Below are positions 24,469 through 33,985 of a DNA stretch of 64,000 nt, one piece after another. The notes beneath the pieces were generated by a model that saw only the letters and a program-made list of their open reading frames with translations, had not been told where the DNA came from and ran no database searches. The position numbers and the translations under genes are program-made. The DNA comes from Pelagicoccus sp. SDUM812005 (lineage in GTDB: Bacteria; Verrucomicrobiota; Verrucomicrobiia; Opitutales; Opitutaceae): NCBI RefSeq assembly GCF_031127875.1, contig NZ_JARXIA010000001.1, forward strand, positions 895,124-959,123. Reading direction: 5' to 3'. Positions within the stretch are counted from its first letter, which is position 1; every line of letters starts with the position of its first letter.

Positions 24469-27288
24469 ATGAGAATATCATCATTGTCACTTCTGGGAGG
24501 CGCCTGTCGTCTCTTTGCGATCCTATTTATAGGCGCTACCGTCGCTTACTCTCAGAGCGCGAAGATCGTTGGCCGCGTGACCGACGAGTTCGTCGATCTC
24601 GCTTTGGGCGGCGCCTTGGTCCAGGTTTTGAATACCGACGCGAAGGCTTATACGGACGACCAGGGAAACTTCGTGCTTACGAACGTCCCTGCCGGCAAGA
24701 AGATGCTGCGCGTCTCGTATCTCGGATACGATGCGAGCGAGAAGTACGTCGAGGTTCCGACGACTGGAACGATCCGGGCGGACGTAAAGTTCGCTAGCGA
24801 CGTGGTCGAAATGGATTCGTTTCGCGTGCAAGGAACCTTGGTCGGTTCGGCCCGCGCTTTGAACCGCCAGAGAGCGGCCGACTCCTTGAGCAACATCGTA
24901 GCTTCGGACGAGATCGGCAACTTTCCCGACCAGAACGCGGCGGAGTCCATGCAGCGCATCCCAGGCGTTGCCCTCTATCGCGACCAAGGCGAGGGACGCT
25001 ATGTGGTTCTGCGCGGATTGAACTACACGTTCACTTCGGTCGAGCTCGATGGGGCGGCCTTTGCGGGGGCGGACCTAGGCGAGAGGGCGACTGCTTTGGA
25101 CGTTGTTTCCTCGGACATGCTTTCTTCGATCGAAGTGACCAAGGTTCCGACTCCGGACATGGATGCCGAGGGCATCGCCGGCAAGGTGAACATCAAGACG
25201 AAGAGCGCTTTCGATGGCGACGTTTTTGGGGCTCAGGTCGGACTGCAGATGACCTATTCCGACATCACGGGAGACTGGAGCCACAAGTTCAATGGCGAGA
25301 GCTCTTGGATCTCCGAGGACGGCAAGTGGGGCTTCCTGGTAGCTCCCTCTTTGCAGACGCGCGAGTATGGATCCCACAACTACGAAGTAGCGGACGCGTG
25401 GGACGTGGACGAGGACACCGGTTTCTACACGCCTGCTGAGGTTCAGTTTCGCGAATACGAAATCAAGCGCGAGCGCAAGGGGCTGACCGCTTCGATCGAG
25501 TCGCGTCCGAACGACGAAACGAAGGTGTATCTAAGAACCAGCTACAGCAATTTCAAGGATACTGAAAATCGCTACCGTACCATTATTCCTTTCGAAGACG
25601 GGGAACTCACGGCGCTGGCCGAAGGTTCCGGTACCGTTGAAAACGTAGAAGGGCTTTCGCGCCGCCTTCGCCAACGCGAAAAGGACCAAGAAGTTTTTGG
25701 GGCCATCGTCGGCTTCGAAAAGCTGATCGACAGCTGGACCGTTGACGGCTTCGCCGGACTTTCGAAGGGCGAGGAAACGCGTCCCAACGAAACCTCTACT
25801 CAGTTCGAGCGCGGAGAAGGCGATGTGAGCTTCGGCTACAGCTTTACCAATCCATACGACTTCACCGTTACCCAGGTCGCGGGTCCGAGCATCTTGGAAG
25901 CGGCCACCTACGACGAGTTCGACAAGATCGAGCTCACGAACGAGTCGGGCGAGGAGGATTCCTTGGACCTCGCTCTCAATGCTCGCTACGACTTTGCCGG
26001 CGACGCTCAGTCTTACCTTAAGTTCGGCGTGCGTTTGCGTACGAAGGAGAAGAGCAGCGAAGCGGAGCTGATCGAGTTCGACGGCGGACCGGATTCCTTT
26101 ACCTTCGCCAATCTTGCCGGCAGCGTAACGGACTATCCTTTCTTGAAGGCCCCTCGTATCGATCCGGCCAAGGTGAACGACGCTTTCTTCGGCAACCAAT
26201 CCTCCTTCGATTCCGAGCGAGTAATCGAGGACAGCACCATGGACGACTGGAATTCCGAAGAAGACGTGCTGGCGGTATACGGCATGGCTGGCTGGTCGGT
26301 CGGCAAATCCAGCTTCATCGCGGGAGCGCGTTTCGAGCAAACCGATTTCAAGACCCGTGGCTACGAGTTCCTGGAGGACTCGGAATCCGTTTCCCAAATC
26401 ACGGCTAGCAACGACTACGACAACTTCCTCCCCAGCTTCCAGTATCGCTACGACGCCACTGATAATATTGTCTACCGCGCTTCTTGGTCGAACTCCTTGG
26501 CTCGTCCTAGCTTTGGGGATACGGCATACCGCAGTTTCATCAACGACGACGGGGATGAAATGGAGATTGGAAATCCGAACCTGAAGACCTTGGAGTCCAC
26601 CAATTGGGACGCTTCGGTCGAGTACTACCTGCCATCTCTCGGCATGGTTTCCGCAGCGGTTTTCTACAAGGATATCGAAAACTTCTCTTTCGAGCAAAGC
26701 TACGAGCGTGACGAAAATCCGGAAATGTTTAGCGCGATCTTGGGCGACAATCCCGCCTTCGACGGTATCGAGGAAATAACTACGTTCAGCAACGGCAGCG
26801 CGGGCGAGATCAAGGGGCTTGAGTTGGCCTACCAGCAGCAGCTCGGTTTCCTTGGGGATGCCTTCGAGGCCTTTGGCTTGATGGCGAACGTGACCTTCTT
26901 GGACAGCGAGGCGATCTATCCGACTCGCGAGGACGAAAACGTACCCTTCGTCGGCCAGTCCGACACGGTGGGTAACTTGGCTTTCACCTACGAGCAGGGC
27001 GAGTTCTTCGGCCGCGTGGCTATGAACTGGCGCAGCGAGCGCTTGCGTGAAGACGAAGCGATCGGTGGCGACATCTACGAAGACCTTTACGTCGACGATT
27101 TCAGCCAGATCGACCTGACCTTCCGCTATCGGGCGACGGAAAACTGGACCTTCTACACGGAAGTCCTAAACGTCACGGACGAGCCTTTCCGCGTGTTCCT
27201 CAAGTCGCCGAACGGCGCGCCGGAGCGTAACGGACAAGTCGAAGAGTACGGCTGGAGCTCCAACATCGGTTTCCGCTGGCACTACTAG
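24469..27288 (+). CDS. TonB-dependent outer-membrane receptor with carboxypeptidase-like N-terminal domain
   Basis: A 939-aa receptor. A signal peptide (LFAILFIGATVAYSQ) is followed by a carboxypeptidase-regulatory-like domain (about 35-110, GRVTDEFVDLALGGALVQV), a plug domain (about 130-235, PDQNAAESMQRIPGVALYRD) and a 22-strand barrel ending in an aromatic residue (GFRWHY). The start is the ATG at 24469, with no Shine-Dalgarno but with A/C-rich leader bases, as often seen in this lineage. It imports an energised ligand. The phytase-like gene follows after a terminator-like hairpin, suggesting a phosphorylated organic ligand such as an inositol phosphate. Confidence 0.9.
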   Translation: MRISSLSLLGGACRLFAILFIGATVAYSQSAKIVGRVTDEFVDLALGGALVQVLNTDAKAYTDDQGNFVLTNVPAGKKMLRVSYLGYDASEKYVEVPTTGTIRADVKFASDVVEMDSFRVQGTLVGSARALNRQRAADSLSNIVASDEIGNFPDQNAAESMQRIPGVALYRDQGEGRYVVLRGLNYTFTSVELDGAAFAGADLGERATALDVVSSDMLSSIEVTKVPTPDMDAEGIAGKVNIKTKSAFDGDVFGAQVGLQMTYSDITGDWSHKFNGESSWISEDGKWGFLVAPSLQTREYGSHNYEVADAWDVDEDTGFYTPAEVQFREYEIKRERKGLTASIESRPNDETKVYLRTSYSNFKDTENRYRTIIPFEDGELTALAEGSGTVENVEGLSRRLRQREKDQEVFGAIVGFEKLIDSWTVDGFAGLSKGEETRPNETSTQFERGEGDVSFGYSFTNPYDFTVTQVAGPSILEAATYDEFDKIELTNESGEEDSLDLALNARYDFAGDAQSYLKFGVRLRTKEKSSEAELIEFDGGPDSFTFANLAGSVTDYPFLKAPRIDPAKVNDAFFGNQSSFDSERVIEDSTMDDWNSEEDVLAVYGMAGWSVGKSSFIAGARFEQTDFKTRGYEFLEDSESVSQITASNDYDNFLPSFQYRYDATDNIVYRASWSNSLARPSFGDTAYRSFINDDGDEMEIGNPNLKTLESTNWDASVEYYLPSLGMVSAAVFYKDIENFSFEQSYERDENPEMFSAILGDNPAFDGIEEITTFSNGSAGEIKGLELAYQQQLGFLGDAFEAFGLMANVTFLDSEAIYPTREDENVPFVGQSDTVGNLAFTYEQGEFFGRVAMNWRSERLREDEAIGGDIYEDLYVDDFSQIDLTFRYRATENWTFYTEVLNVTDEPFRVFLKSPNGAPERNGQVEEYGWSSNIGFRWHY

Positions 27289-27325
27289 AGCTATCGATTC
27301 AGCTCGACCCGTTTAAGCTTTAATC

Positions 27326-27370
27326 GCCGCCGGCCGCTTCGCATGCGGTCGGCGGCCCTTTGTCTTTTTC
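27326..27370 (+). terminator. terminator or attenuator between the TonB receptor and phytase-like genes
   Basis: A 12-bp stem with one G-U pair (GCCGCCGGCCGC at 27326-27337 and GCGGTCGGCGGC at 27345-27356) is followed by a T-rich stretch. Because it lies only about 20 nt before the next start, it may act as an attenuator that lowers the phytase-like expression. Confidence 0.75.
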
Positions 27371-27379
27371 TATAGATTC

Positions 27380-28426
27380 ATGAAGAATATTATCGGTATA
27401 TGCATCTGTCTCTGCGCCCTCTCGGCGAGCGAGGCGGAAGTTAACAAGATCGTCGTCAAGGAGACGTTTTTCACGACGGACCAATCGCGGGAGAACATCG
27501 ACTCTCCCGCCGTTTGGCACGCTCCCGACGGCAGGAACCTGCTTTTCGCGACCAGCAAGGCGGGGCACTCCGTGAACGTGTTCGACGCGGAAAACGGAGC
27601 CATGCTCAGCCGTCTAGGCGGATTGGGCTCCGAGCTCGGCCAGTTCAATCGACCGAACGGAGTTTGGGTGGTGGACGACTACATGCTGGTGGTCGAGCGC
27701 GACAACCGCCGCGTGCAGGTGGTGTACCTGCCGACGATGGTAGGGATCGCCACCTTCGGCGAAGAGGAGCTCGGAAAGCCCTACGGCCTCTACGTTCGCC
27801 CGCTTGGCGGAGGCGAGTACGCAGTGTATGTGGCTGACAACTACGAGACGGCGGAAGAGGAAATCCCTGCCGACAAGGACCTGAACCGCCGCATAAACCG
27901 CTACTTGCTGGAAACGGCAGGCTCCACCGCGGATGCGGAATGGGAGGCCGCTTTTGGAGCCACCTCTGGGGCAGGCCGCTTGTACGTGGTCGAATCGATC
28001 TACGGCGACCCGATCCATAACCGCCTCCTCGTGGCCGAGGAGCTGGAGGACGACAAGAAAGGCCGCCAGGTGAAAGTCTACGATTTGGAGGGTAGATTCA
28101 CGGGAAAGACCTTCGGGCAGGGCGTTTTTAAGCACCAAGTCGAAGGGATCGCCCTGTACGAGGTGACCGATAAGTCGGGTTACTGGATCGTGACGGATCA
28201 AGGGAAGATCGAGAACTGGTACCATGTTTTCGATCGCGAGAGCCTGGAGTTTCTCGGTTCCTTCTCCGGGGAGCGGACCTTGAATACGGATGGCATTTGG
28301 CTGAGCCAGAAGCCGTTGCCTCGTTATCCGCATGGCGTTTTCTACGCTTGCGACAACGATCGCGCGATCTCGGCCTTCGACCTCGGAGAGATCATTCGTG
28401 GCCTAGGTTTGAAAACGCGAGACTAG
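27380..28426 (+). CDS. exported phytase-like beta-propeller protein
   Basis: A 348-aa protein with a signal peptide (IIGICICLCALSASEA) and repeated propeller blades such as SVNVFDAENGAMLSRLGGLG and QVKVYDLEG. The pattern matches beta-propeller phytases: DSPAVWHAPDGRNLLFAT near the N-terminus, EGIALYEV...GYWIVTDQG late, and a final blade with DGIWLSQ. Those enzymes release phosphate from phytate with calcium. One canonical acidic pair (DDPAIW) is DSPAVW here, so calcium binding may be weakened. Phytase genes next to TonB receptors are known from other Gram-negative bacteria. Confidence 0.75.
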   Translation: MKNIIGICICLCALSASEAEVNKIVVKETFFTTDQSRENIDSPAVWHAPDGRNLLFATSKAGHSVNVFDAENGAMLSRLGGLGSELGQFNRPNGVWVVDDYMLVVERDNRRVQVVYLPTMVGIATFGEEELGKPYGLYVRPLGGGEYAVYVADNYETAEEEIPADKDLNRRINRYLLETAGSTADAEWEAAFGATSGAGRLYVVESIYGDPIHNRLLVAEELEDDKKGRQVKVYDLEGRFTGKTFGQGVFKHQVEGIALYEVTDKSGYWIVTDQGKIENWYHVFDRESLEFLGSFSGERTLNTDGIWLSQKPLPRYPHGVFYACDNDRAISAFDLGEIIRGLGLKTRD

Positions 28427-28450
28427 GCCAGGCCCAGCAGCGCTTTTACG

Positions 28451-28487
28451 GAGACCGTATCCCCTGCGAGGATACGGTCTCTTGTCG
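28451..28487 (+). terminator. perfect 12-bp hairpin after the phytase-like gene
   Basis: GAGACCGTATCC (28451-28462) pairs perfectly with GGATACGGTCTC (28470-28481) around a 7-nt loop. Only TTGTC follows, so termination is likely but not classical. Confidence 0.6.
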
Positions 28488-28638
28488 TTCCAGCCGAGCA
28501 GCAAGGGTGCCTTATAGGATTCCATTACGGGAAAAGCCTTTACAAGGCATGGCATCTGCTAGTCTATTTCGCTCTCGAACAAGCGCAGGGTCACGGCCTT
28601 GCTGTTCCTCCTCCCCACAACTTCTTATCCCCACATAT

Positions 28639-29457
28639 ATGGCAGAATCCCGATCCGAAAAGGCGAGTAACGATACCGCCTTGAGGTTTTACCGCGACGT
28701 GCTCGGTCTCGAGCGACTTCACTACGGAATTTGGAACGACGACGACGAGTTGACGTTCGAGGCGCTCAAAGAAGCGCAGGAACGCTACGAGAACTACTTG
28801 CTCGATAGCATTCCTGAGGGGAGTTCCACGATTTTGGACGTAGGCTGCGGAACGGGAGAGATGTGCGTAAACCTGCAAAAGCGCGGCTACGAGGTGGAAG
28901 GGCTTTCACCGGACCGCAACCAGAAGCGCTACTTCGCGGAGAAGCTGAAGGTACCGTTTCACCACTACAAGTTCGAGGACTTCCAACCGGAAGCCGGCAA
29001 GTACGACTGCATTATTATGAGCGAATCGTGCCAGTACATCCCGGTGAACCGCGTATTCGAAAACGCGGGCGTGGCCCTCAAGCCCGGCGGCCACCTGATG
29101 GTGTGCGACTATTTCGTGGTCGACCACGAAGCGGGAATCCTCTCCAAGAGCGGGCACGATCGGGCGACTTTCCTGAAGGCGGCGGAAGACAATGGCTATA
29201 CGATCGTGCAGCAGCGCGACATCACCCACGAGGCAGCCAAGACCCTGGACATGGGCAAGCTGATTGCGGATCGGATCCTGATGGCGGTGGACATGTTTAC
29301 GGAGCGCTTTCGGGAGAAGCACAGCTTTTGCTACAAGTGCGTGAAGTGGCTCGGTCGCAAGAAGATCAAGAAGATGGAGGATCAGTTGCCGCTTCTCGAT
29401 TCCAAGCGCTTCAGCGAAGTGAAGCGTTACGAGTTTTACCTCTTCGAAAAGGCGTAG
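28639..29457 (+). CDS. class I SAM-dependent methyltransferase
   Basis: A 272-aa methyltransferase with the glycine-rich motif I ILDVGCGTGEMC, an acidic motif and the later motif VALKPGGHLMVCDYFV. The first 55 residues include RFYRDVLGLERLHYGIW, a pattern seen in cyclopropane-fatty-acid-synthase/sterol-type methyltransferases. The start is the ATG at 28639. The C-terminal part is basic (KCVKWLGRKKIKK). The substrate is unknown; a lipid or small molecule is likely from the N-terminal pattern. Confidence 0.82.
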   Translation: MAESRSEKASNDTALRFYRDVLGLERLHYGIWNDDDELTFEALKEAQERYENYLLDSIPEGSSTILDVGCGTGEMCVNLQKRGYEVEGLSPDRNQKRYFAEKLKVPFHHYKFEDFQPEAGKYDCIIMSESCQYIPVNRVFENAGVALKPGGHLMVCDYFVVDHEAGILSKSGHDRATFLKAAEDNGYTIVQQRDITHEAAKTLDMGKLIADRILMAVDMFTERFREKHSFCYKCVKWLGRKKIKKMEDQLPLLDSKRFSEVKRYEFYLFEKA

Positions 29458-29497
29458 TCCGATTTGAGATCGGGAAGAAGGCGGCTAGGATAGGGGT

Positions 29498-30529
29498 ATG
29501 ATTATCCCGAAGACGCCGAAGCTAAGCGATGCCCAGTTAAAGGAAATCCTCTCCATCGTGAAGGATTTCGATTGTACGATCCATGTCATAGAAGGGGCGG
29601 GGCAAAACGTGTATGCGATTGTTGGAGACGAGCGCCACGAGCTCATGATCAATCGTCTGGAAGGGTTGGCTTACGTCGACCGGGTGGATACGATCCAGTC
29701 GCCGCACAAGTTGCTCGATATCCGCTCCGGTTTGAACCACCACCGCGTGGTGTTCGGCGGGGTGGAGCTAGGCAAGGAGCTGCTCTTCATCGGCGGGCAT
29801 TGTACGGTCGATCCGAAGGAGCCGAACAAGTTTTACGAGACGGCGGACGCCCTGAAGGAAGCGGGCGTGCAGGCCTTGCGGGGCGGTGTTTGGAAGCCGC
29901 GTACCAATCCGTATTCGTATCAAGGAGACGTGAAGGCTCTCGATATCTTGATGGAAGCGTCGCGGCGGACGGGGCTGCCGGTCAACGCGGAGGTGATGGA
30001 CGAGGAGCAGCTTCGCATCGCGGTGGACGCCGGGGTTCATATGCTGCAGGTGGGTACGCGCAACGCTTTGAACTATTCGCTGCTGCGGCAGATTGGCAAG
30101 GCGATTGCCGGTCGCGATACGGTGGTGCTGCTCAAGCGCGGTCGGCACATCGGGGCAATCAATGAGTTCATTTCTGCGGCCGAGTACATCGTGACCTTTG
30201 GCAATCCCAACGTGATCCTCTGTCCGCGCGGGACCCTGCCGGGCATGGAAGGCTACCGGAACCATCCGGACGAGTGCATCACTCCGCTGCTCAAGGAGAA
30301 GACCTGGGCGCCGGTGGTTGTCGACCCCTCGCACTCGGTCGGGAAGTCGACCTATGTGGAAGCGTGCAGCATGGCAGCGGTAGCCTACGGGGCGGACGGG
30401 CTTTGCATCGAGTCGAACATCGATCCGCTAGGCGGATTGGGCGACGACCCGAAGCAAGCTATCACGCCGGAAGCCTTCAAGCGCTTGGTCAAGAAATGCC
30501 GCGCGATCTGGGACCTGCGGCACGCTTGA
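29498..30529 (+). CDS. aroF: 3-deoxy-7-phosphoheptulonate synthase (DAHP synthase, type I beta)
   Basis: A 343-aa enzyme that condenses phosphoenolpyruvate and erythrose 4-phosphate in the first step of the shikimate pathway. An N-terminal ferredoxin-like regulatory domain (about 1-75) precedes the TIM barrel. Conserved segments include GGVWKPRTNPYSYQG, ILCPRGTLPG, DPSHSVGKSTYV and the final metal-site region DGLCIESNIDP. The KDSA-like type with an FL domain is typically feedback-regulated. The methyltransferase gene ends 40 nt upstream, so the two may be co-transcribed. Confidence 0.93.
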   Translation: MIIPKTPKLSDAQLKEILSIVKDFDCTIHVIEGAGQNVYAIVGDERHELMINRLEGLAYVDRVDTIQSPHKLLDIRSGLNHHRVVFGGVELGKELLFIGGHCTVDPKEPNKFYETADALKEAGVQALRGGVWKPRTNPYSYQGDVKALDILMEASRRTGLPVNAEVMDEEQLRIAVDAGVHMLQVGTRNALNYSLLRQIGKAIAGRDTVVLLKRGRHIGAINEFISAAEYIVTFGNPNVILCPRGTLPGMEGYRNHPDECITPLLKEKTWAPVVVDPSHSVGKSTYVEACSMAAVAYGADGLCIESNIDPLGGLGDDPKQAITPEAFKRLVKKCRAIWDLRHA

Positions 30530-30554
30530 GGAAGTCCTGCAGCGCAGCGGGAGA

Positions 30555-32129
30555 CTACTTCTCGGTCTTGGCGCTTTTGAGCAGGTACTCGAAGGCGGAG
30601 AGGCCGGCTTTGGCGCCTTCGCCCATGGAGACTACGATTTGCTTATAGGGCACGGTGGTGACGTCGCCGGCGGCGAAGAGACCGCTTTGGTTGGTTTCGC
30701 AGCGGGTGTTGATTTCGATCTCGCCGTACTTGTTGGTGGCGACCACGTCCTTGGCGAAAGCGCTGTTGGGGGCGAGGCCGATCTGCACGAAGACGCCGTC
30801 GGTCGGGTATTCGCTGGTTTCGCCGTTGGCGCGATCCTTGAGGATGATGGAGGTGACCTTCTTGCCGTCGGACTCGATCTTTTCGGTTGCGGTGCCGGTG
30901 ATGACGGTGGCGTTTGCGGTACCCTGTAGTTGGTCGACCAATACCTTGTCCGCTTTGAGCGTATCCAGAAATTCCACTACGGTTACGCTCTTGACGATGC
31001 CGGAAAGGTCGAGAGCAGCTTCGACACCGGAGTTGCCGCCGCCGACTACCACTACGTCCTTGCCCTTGAAGAAAGGACCGTCGCAGTGCGGGCAGTAGGC
31101 GACGCCTTTGCCCACGTTTTCCTTTTCGCCAGGCACGCCCAGCTCGCGCCACTTGGCTCCGGTGGCGAGGATGACGGTGCGGCTGGTGATGGTTTCCTTG
31201 CTGGTCAGGCTTAGCTGCCAGTCGCCGGAGTCCTTTTTGGCTAGTCCGTTGACGCGGACTTCCTCGCGGATCTTGACTGGGTAGGCTTCGACGTGGGCCC
31301 GGAGGTTTTTGGTGAGTTCCGGTCCGGTGGTCTTGCTGATGCCGATGAGGTTTTCGATGCCCATGGTGTCGGCTACCTGGCCACCGATCTTTTCGGCGAG
31401 CATGAGGACCTTGAGGCCCTTGCGAGCGGTGTAGATCGCGGCTGCGGCTGCGGCGGGACCACCTCCCACCACGGTGACGTCGTACAGGGTGTCGTCGGCG
31501 ACGGCGGCCACGGGGGCGACGGTTACGATCTTGGCCAGCTTCTCGAGAATCTCGGCGGCGTTGATTTGTCCGCTGGAGAAAGGCTTGCGGTTGAGGAAGA
31601 CGGTAGGGACGCCTTGCACGTTTCGCTCTTCGGCGAATTTCTTGTGGGTGGCGCCGTCGATCATCTCGCAGGAGATGAGCGGGTTGATGATGGAAAATTG
31701 GTTGAGCGTCTGCACGACGTCCGGGCAATTGTGGCAGTCGAGGGAGACGATGACTTCGAAGCTGAGTTCGGTGTCGATGGCGGCGACTTGGCGGATGATG
31801 CTGTCGTCGAGCTTAACGGGGATGCCGCCGGCTTGCAGGAAGGCGAGCACGAAGGAGTTGAACTCGTGTCCGCCGGGAATGCCGGAGAAGCGGATGCCGG
31901 TGGGCTTGTGGTCGGCTTGGATTTCGAAGGTGAGGCCTTCGCGAACGTTGAAGCCGGTTTCGCTGTAGATGAAGTCGATCTTGTCGGACACGGAGTCGAC
32001 TTGCTTGAGCATGTCCACGAGTTCGGGGCGCTTGGAGTGCTTGCCGTCGAAGAGCTTGATTTGCACCGATCGCGTGAGCTTCTCGGAGTAGGCTTTGAGA
32101 GTGTCGATAATTTGCGGAGTGAGCTTCAT
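30555..32129 (-). CDS. ahpF: alkyl hydroperoxide reductase subunit F
   Basis: A 524-aa flavoprotein disulfide reductase that regenerates AhpC with NADH. The N-terminal double thioredoxin-like domain holds the C132-x-x-C135 pair (LDCHNCPDV), followed by FAD binding ([11 protein letters not shown], about 220-230), the redox-active C346-x-x-C349 ([10 protein letters not shown]), NADH binding ([10 protein letters not shown]) and a final FAD motif ([15 protein letters not shown]). It is convergent with aroF and downstream of ahpC on the same strand, separated by a terminator and a palindromic repeat. Confidence 0.95.
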   Translation of the reverse strand: MKLTPQIIDTLKAYSEKLTRSVQIKLFDGKHSKRPELVDMLKQVDSVSDKIDFIYSETGFNVREGLTFEIQADHKPTGIRFSGIPGGHEFNSFVLAFLQAGGIPVKLDDSIIRQVAAIDTELSFEVIVSLDCHNCPDVVQTLNQFSIINPLISCEMIDGATHKKFAEERNVQGVPTVFLNRKPFSSGQINAAEILEKLAKIVTVAPVAAVADDTLYDVTVVGGGPAAAAAAIYTARKGLKVLMLAEKIGGQVADTMGIENLIGISKTTGPELTKNLRAHVEAYPVKIREEVRVNGLAKKDSGDWQLSLTSKETITSRTVILATGAKWRELGVPGEKENVGKGVAYCPHCDGPFFKGKDVVVVGGGNSGVEAALDLSGIVKSVTVVEFLDTLKADKVLVDQLQGTANATVITGTATEKIESDGKKVTSIILKDRANGETSEYPTDGVFVQIGLAPNSAFAKDVVATNKYGEIEINTRCETNQSGLFAAGDVTTVPYKQIVVSMGEGAKAGLSAFEYLLKSAKTEK

Positions 32130-32169
32130 TTTATGGGCCTTCGATAGTTAGGCGGTAGGCTGTAGCTGT

Positions 32170-32204
32170 GGTCTGCGGCGTGCCGCGAGCGGCAGCCCTG
32201 CAGG
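32170..32204. repeat. REP-like palindromic intergenic element, copy C
   Basis: The core TGCCGC-GA-GCGGCA (32181-32194) lies in the same TGCGGCG...AGCCCTGCA frame as copy B (9932-9966). The stem differs by a paired G/C swap on both arms, so base pairing is preserved. Confidence 0.6.
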
Positions 32205-32210
32205 AAAGGG

Positions 32211-32247
32211 TCGAAAAAAATCCCCCTCGCGTGGAGGCGAAGGGGAC
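32211..32247 (-). terminator. intrinsic terminator of ahpC
   Basis: On the minus strand, TCCCCTTCGC pairs with GCGAGGGGGA (32221-32230 and 32237-32246), with one G-U pair, and is followed by seven T residues. Confidence 0.88.
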
Positions 32248-32269
32248 TGTTTGAAAGACTGGATACGGC

Positions 32270-32833
32270 TTAGATCTTGCCGACGAGGTCGAGGCTCGGC
32301 GTGAGGGTCTCTTCGCCTGGCTCCCACTTGGCTGGGCAAACTTGGCCGTCGTTGTTGGCGACGTACTGGGCTGCCTTAACCTTGCGGACGAGATCCTTGG
32401 CGGAGCGGCCGATGCCGAGGTCGTGAACTTCGGCTACCTTGATCTGTCCTTCTGGGTTCACTACGAAAGTGCCGCGCAGGGCGAGGCCTTCTTCTTCGAT
32501 CATGACGTCGAAGCCGCGTGTGAGGGCGCCGGTTGGGTCGCCGATCATTGGGAACTTGATCTTGTTGATGGTCTCGGACGCGTCGTGCCAAGCCTTGTGG
32601 ACGAAGTGCGTGTCAGTGGAAACCGAATACACCTCTACGCCTGCCGCTTGCAGTTCTTCGTAGTGGTCAGCGAGGTCGCCGAGCTCGGTTGGGCAGACGA
32701 AGGTGAAGTCCGCTGGGTAGAAGCAGAATACTGCCCACTTGCCCTTCACGTCATCGGAGGAGACGGTAATGAACTCTCCGTTGTGGAAAGCTTGCGCTGT
32801 GAATTCAGGAATAGTGCTGTTGATTTTTGCCAT
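32270..32833 (-). CDS. ahpC: alkyl hydroperoxide reductase subunit C (peroxiredoxin)
   Basis: A 187-aa typical 2-Cys peroxiredoxin. The peroxidatic Cys47 is in [10 protein letters not shown] and the resolving Cys166 in [11 protein letters not shown]. It reduces hydrogen peroxide and alkyl peroxides and is recycled by AhpF, encoded just downstream. The start is the ATG 32831-32833. It is divergent from the OxyR-type regulator; a matching binding site lies between them. Confidence 0.95.
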   Translation of the reverse strand: MAKINSTIPEFTAQAFHNGEFITVSSDDVKGKWAVFCFYPADFTFVCPTELGDLADHYEELQAAGVEVYSVSTDTHFVHKAWHDASETINKIKFPMIGDPTGALTRGFDVMIEEEGLALRGTFVVNPEGQIKVAEVHDLGIGRSAKDLVRKVKAAQYVANNDGQVCPAKWEPGEETLTPSLDLVGKI

Positions 32834-32932
32834 AAATTGGAAGCAGAGGTGAAGCCTCTGACGGGTTTTGTCACGCCCGATTTTTCGGAGCGTTTCCTTT
32901 GTTACGGGCGGCATCCTAGCATGCGAGGGAAG

Positions 32933-32969
32933 ATAGTTGAAATATATAATAGATATGGTTTCGATAAGC
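32933..32969 (-). promoter_or_regulatory. candidate OxyR-binding site in the ahpC/oxyR intergenic region
   Basis: ATAGTTGAAATATAT (32933-32947) matches the OxyR half-element ATAG-n-T-nnn-A-n-CTAT at all but one defined base. After the expected 7-nt spacer, ATGGTTTCGATAAGC (32955-32969) matches the next element partly. The site lies between the two divergent starts, where a LysR-type regulator is expected to act. Confidence 0.55.
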
Positions 32970-32976
32970 TAGATTT

Positions 32977-33870
32977 ATGGAATTGCAGCAGTTGAGGTAT
33001 TTCACGTCGGTGGCGAGGCATCGAAATTTCACGCGGGCAGCGGAGGAGTGTCGGGTGTCTCAGCCGGCTTTGAGCATTCAGATAAAGAAGCTGGAGGCGG
33101 AGTTGGGCGGTCCCTTGTTTCATCGGCAGGGGCGGACCATCGCCTTGACGAACGTGGGCAAGCAGTTGGAGGGCAAGGCGGAGTCGCTGCTGCGGCTGCA
33201 CCGGAGCACTTTGGACGAGATGAAGGACGCGGTGGTGTCGGGGGGAGAGGCCCATTTCGGGGCGACGCTTACGATCGCTCCCTATTTGGTGCCGTACGTG
33301 GTGAGCCATGCCAGCAAGTCCGACATTCCGCCCTTCACGATGCAGGAGAATTTCACGGAAGGCTTGCTGGCCAGCATATTGGACGGAAGCCTCGACTTCG
33401 CTTTGATGTCGACGCCGGTGGAGGAGCCTCGGCTGCTGGTGAAGGTCATCGCGCGGGAGCCCTTCGTGCTGGTGTTGCCCAAGGGGCATGCGTTGACGAA
33501 GAAGCGGCGAATTTCGTCGGCGGACGTGCAGAAGGAGCCGTTCCTGCCTTTGAGCCAAATCCATTGCGCGGGGCGTCAGATCAACGAGTTTATCCAAGAA
33601 GCGGATACGCGGCCGAAAGCGATGTTCGAAAGCGCCCAGATCGACACCATCCTGAAACTAGTAAATAGCGGGCAGGGCGTTTCTTTGCTGCCGAAGATGG
33701 CGGTGCTCGGTTCGCTGAGCGAGGGGCTTTGCTATCGGGAGATTTCCGACGCCAAGCTCGGTCGCGACATTTCGATGGTGCACCATCCCGACCGCTATTT
33801 GAGCGAAGCGGTGCGCAAGCTGATGAAGCTGCTGGAGGGCTGCATAAACGATTTCGTGAAGGAAGGCTGA
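32977..33870 (+). CDS. oxyR: OxyR-like LysR-family peroxide regulator
   Basis: A 297-aa LysR-type activator with an N-terminal helix-turn-helix (MELQQLRYFTSVARHRNFT, about 1-60) and a two-lobed sensor domain. The peroxide-reactive cysteine is Cys197 in SQIHCAGRQI, corresponding to E. coli Cys199. The partner cysteine expected nine residues later is absent (Ile), so a one-cysteine mechanism or another partner is likely. Divergence from ahpC supports the assignment. Confidence 0.85.
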   Translation: MELQQLRYFTSVARHRNFTRAAEECRVSQPALSIQIKKLEAELGGPLFHRQGRTIALTNVGKQLEGKAESLLRLHRSTLDEMKDAVVSGGEAHFGATLTIAPYLVPYVVSHASKSDIPPFTMQENFTEGLLASILDGSLDFALMSTPVEEPRLLVKVIAREPFVLVLPKGHALTKKRRISSADVQKEPFLPLSQIHCAGRQINEFIQEADTRPKAMFESAQIDTILKLVNSGQGVSLLPKMAVLGSLSEGLCYREISDAKLGRDISMVHHPDRYLSEAVRKLMKLLEGCINDFVKEG

Positions 33871-33985
33871 GCTCGACAGGGCGCGGCTTCGTCACCACGT
33901 TTCCGCCATCAAAAAGAAATCAGACAATTCCGAGGCGGGCGGCGAGCCTGCGCGTTTCATTTCCGAGGAGCTCGACGGAGCTCGC

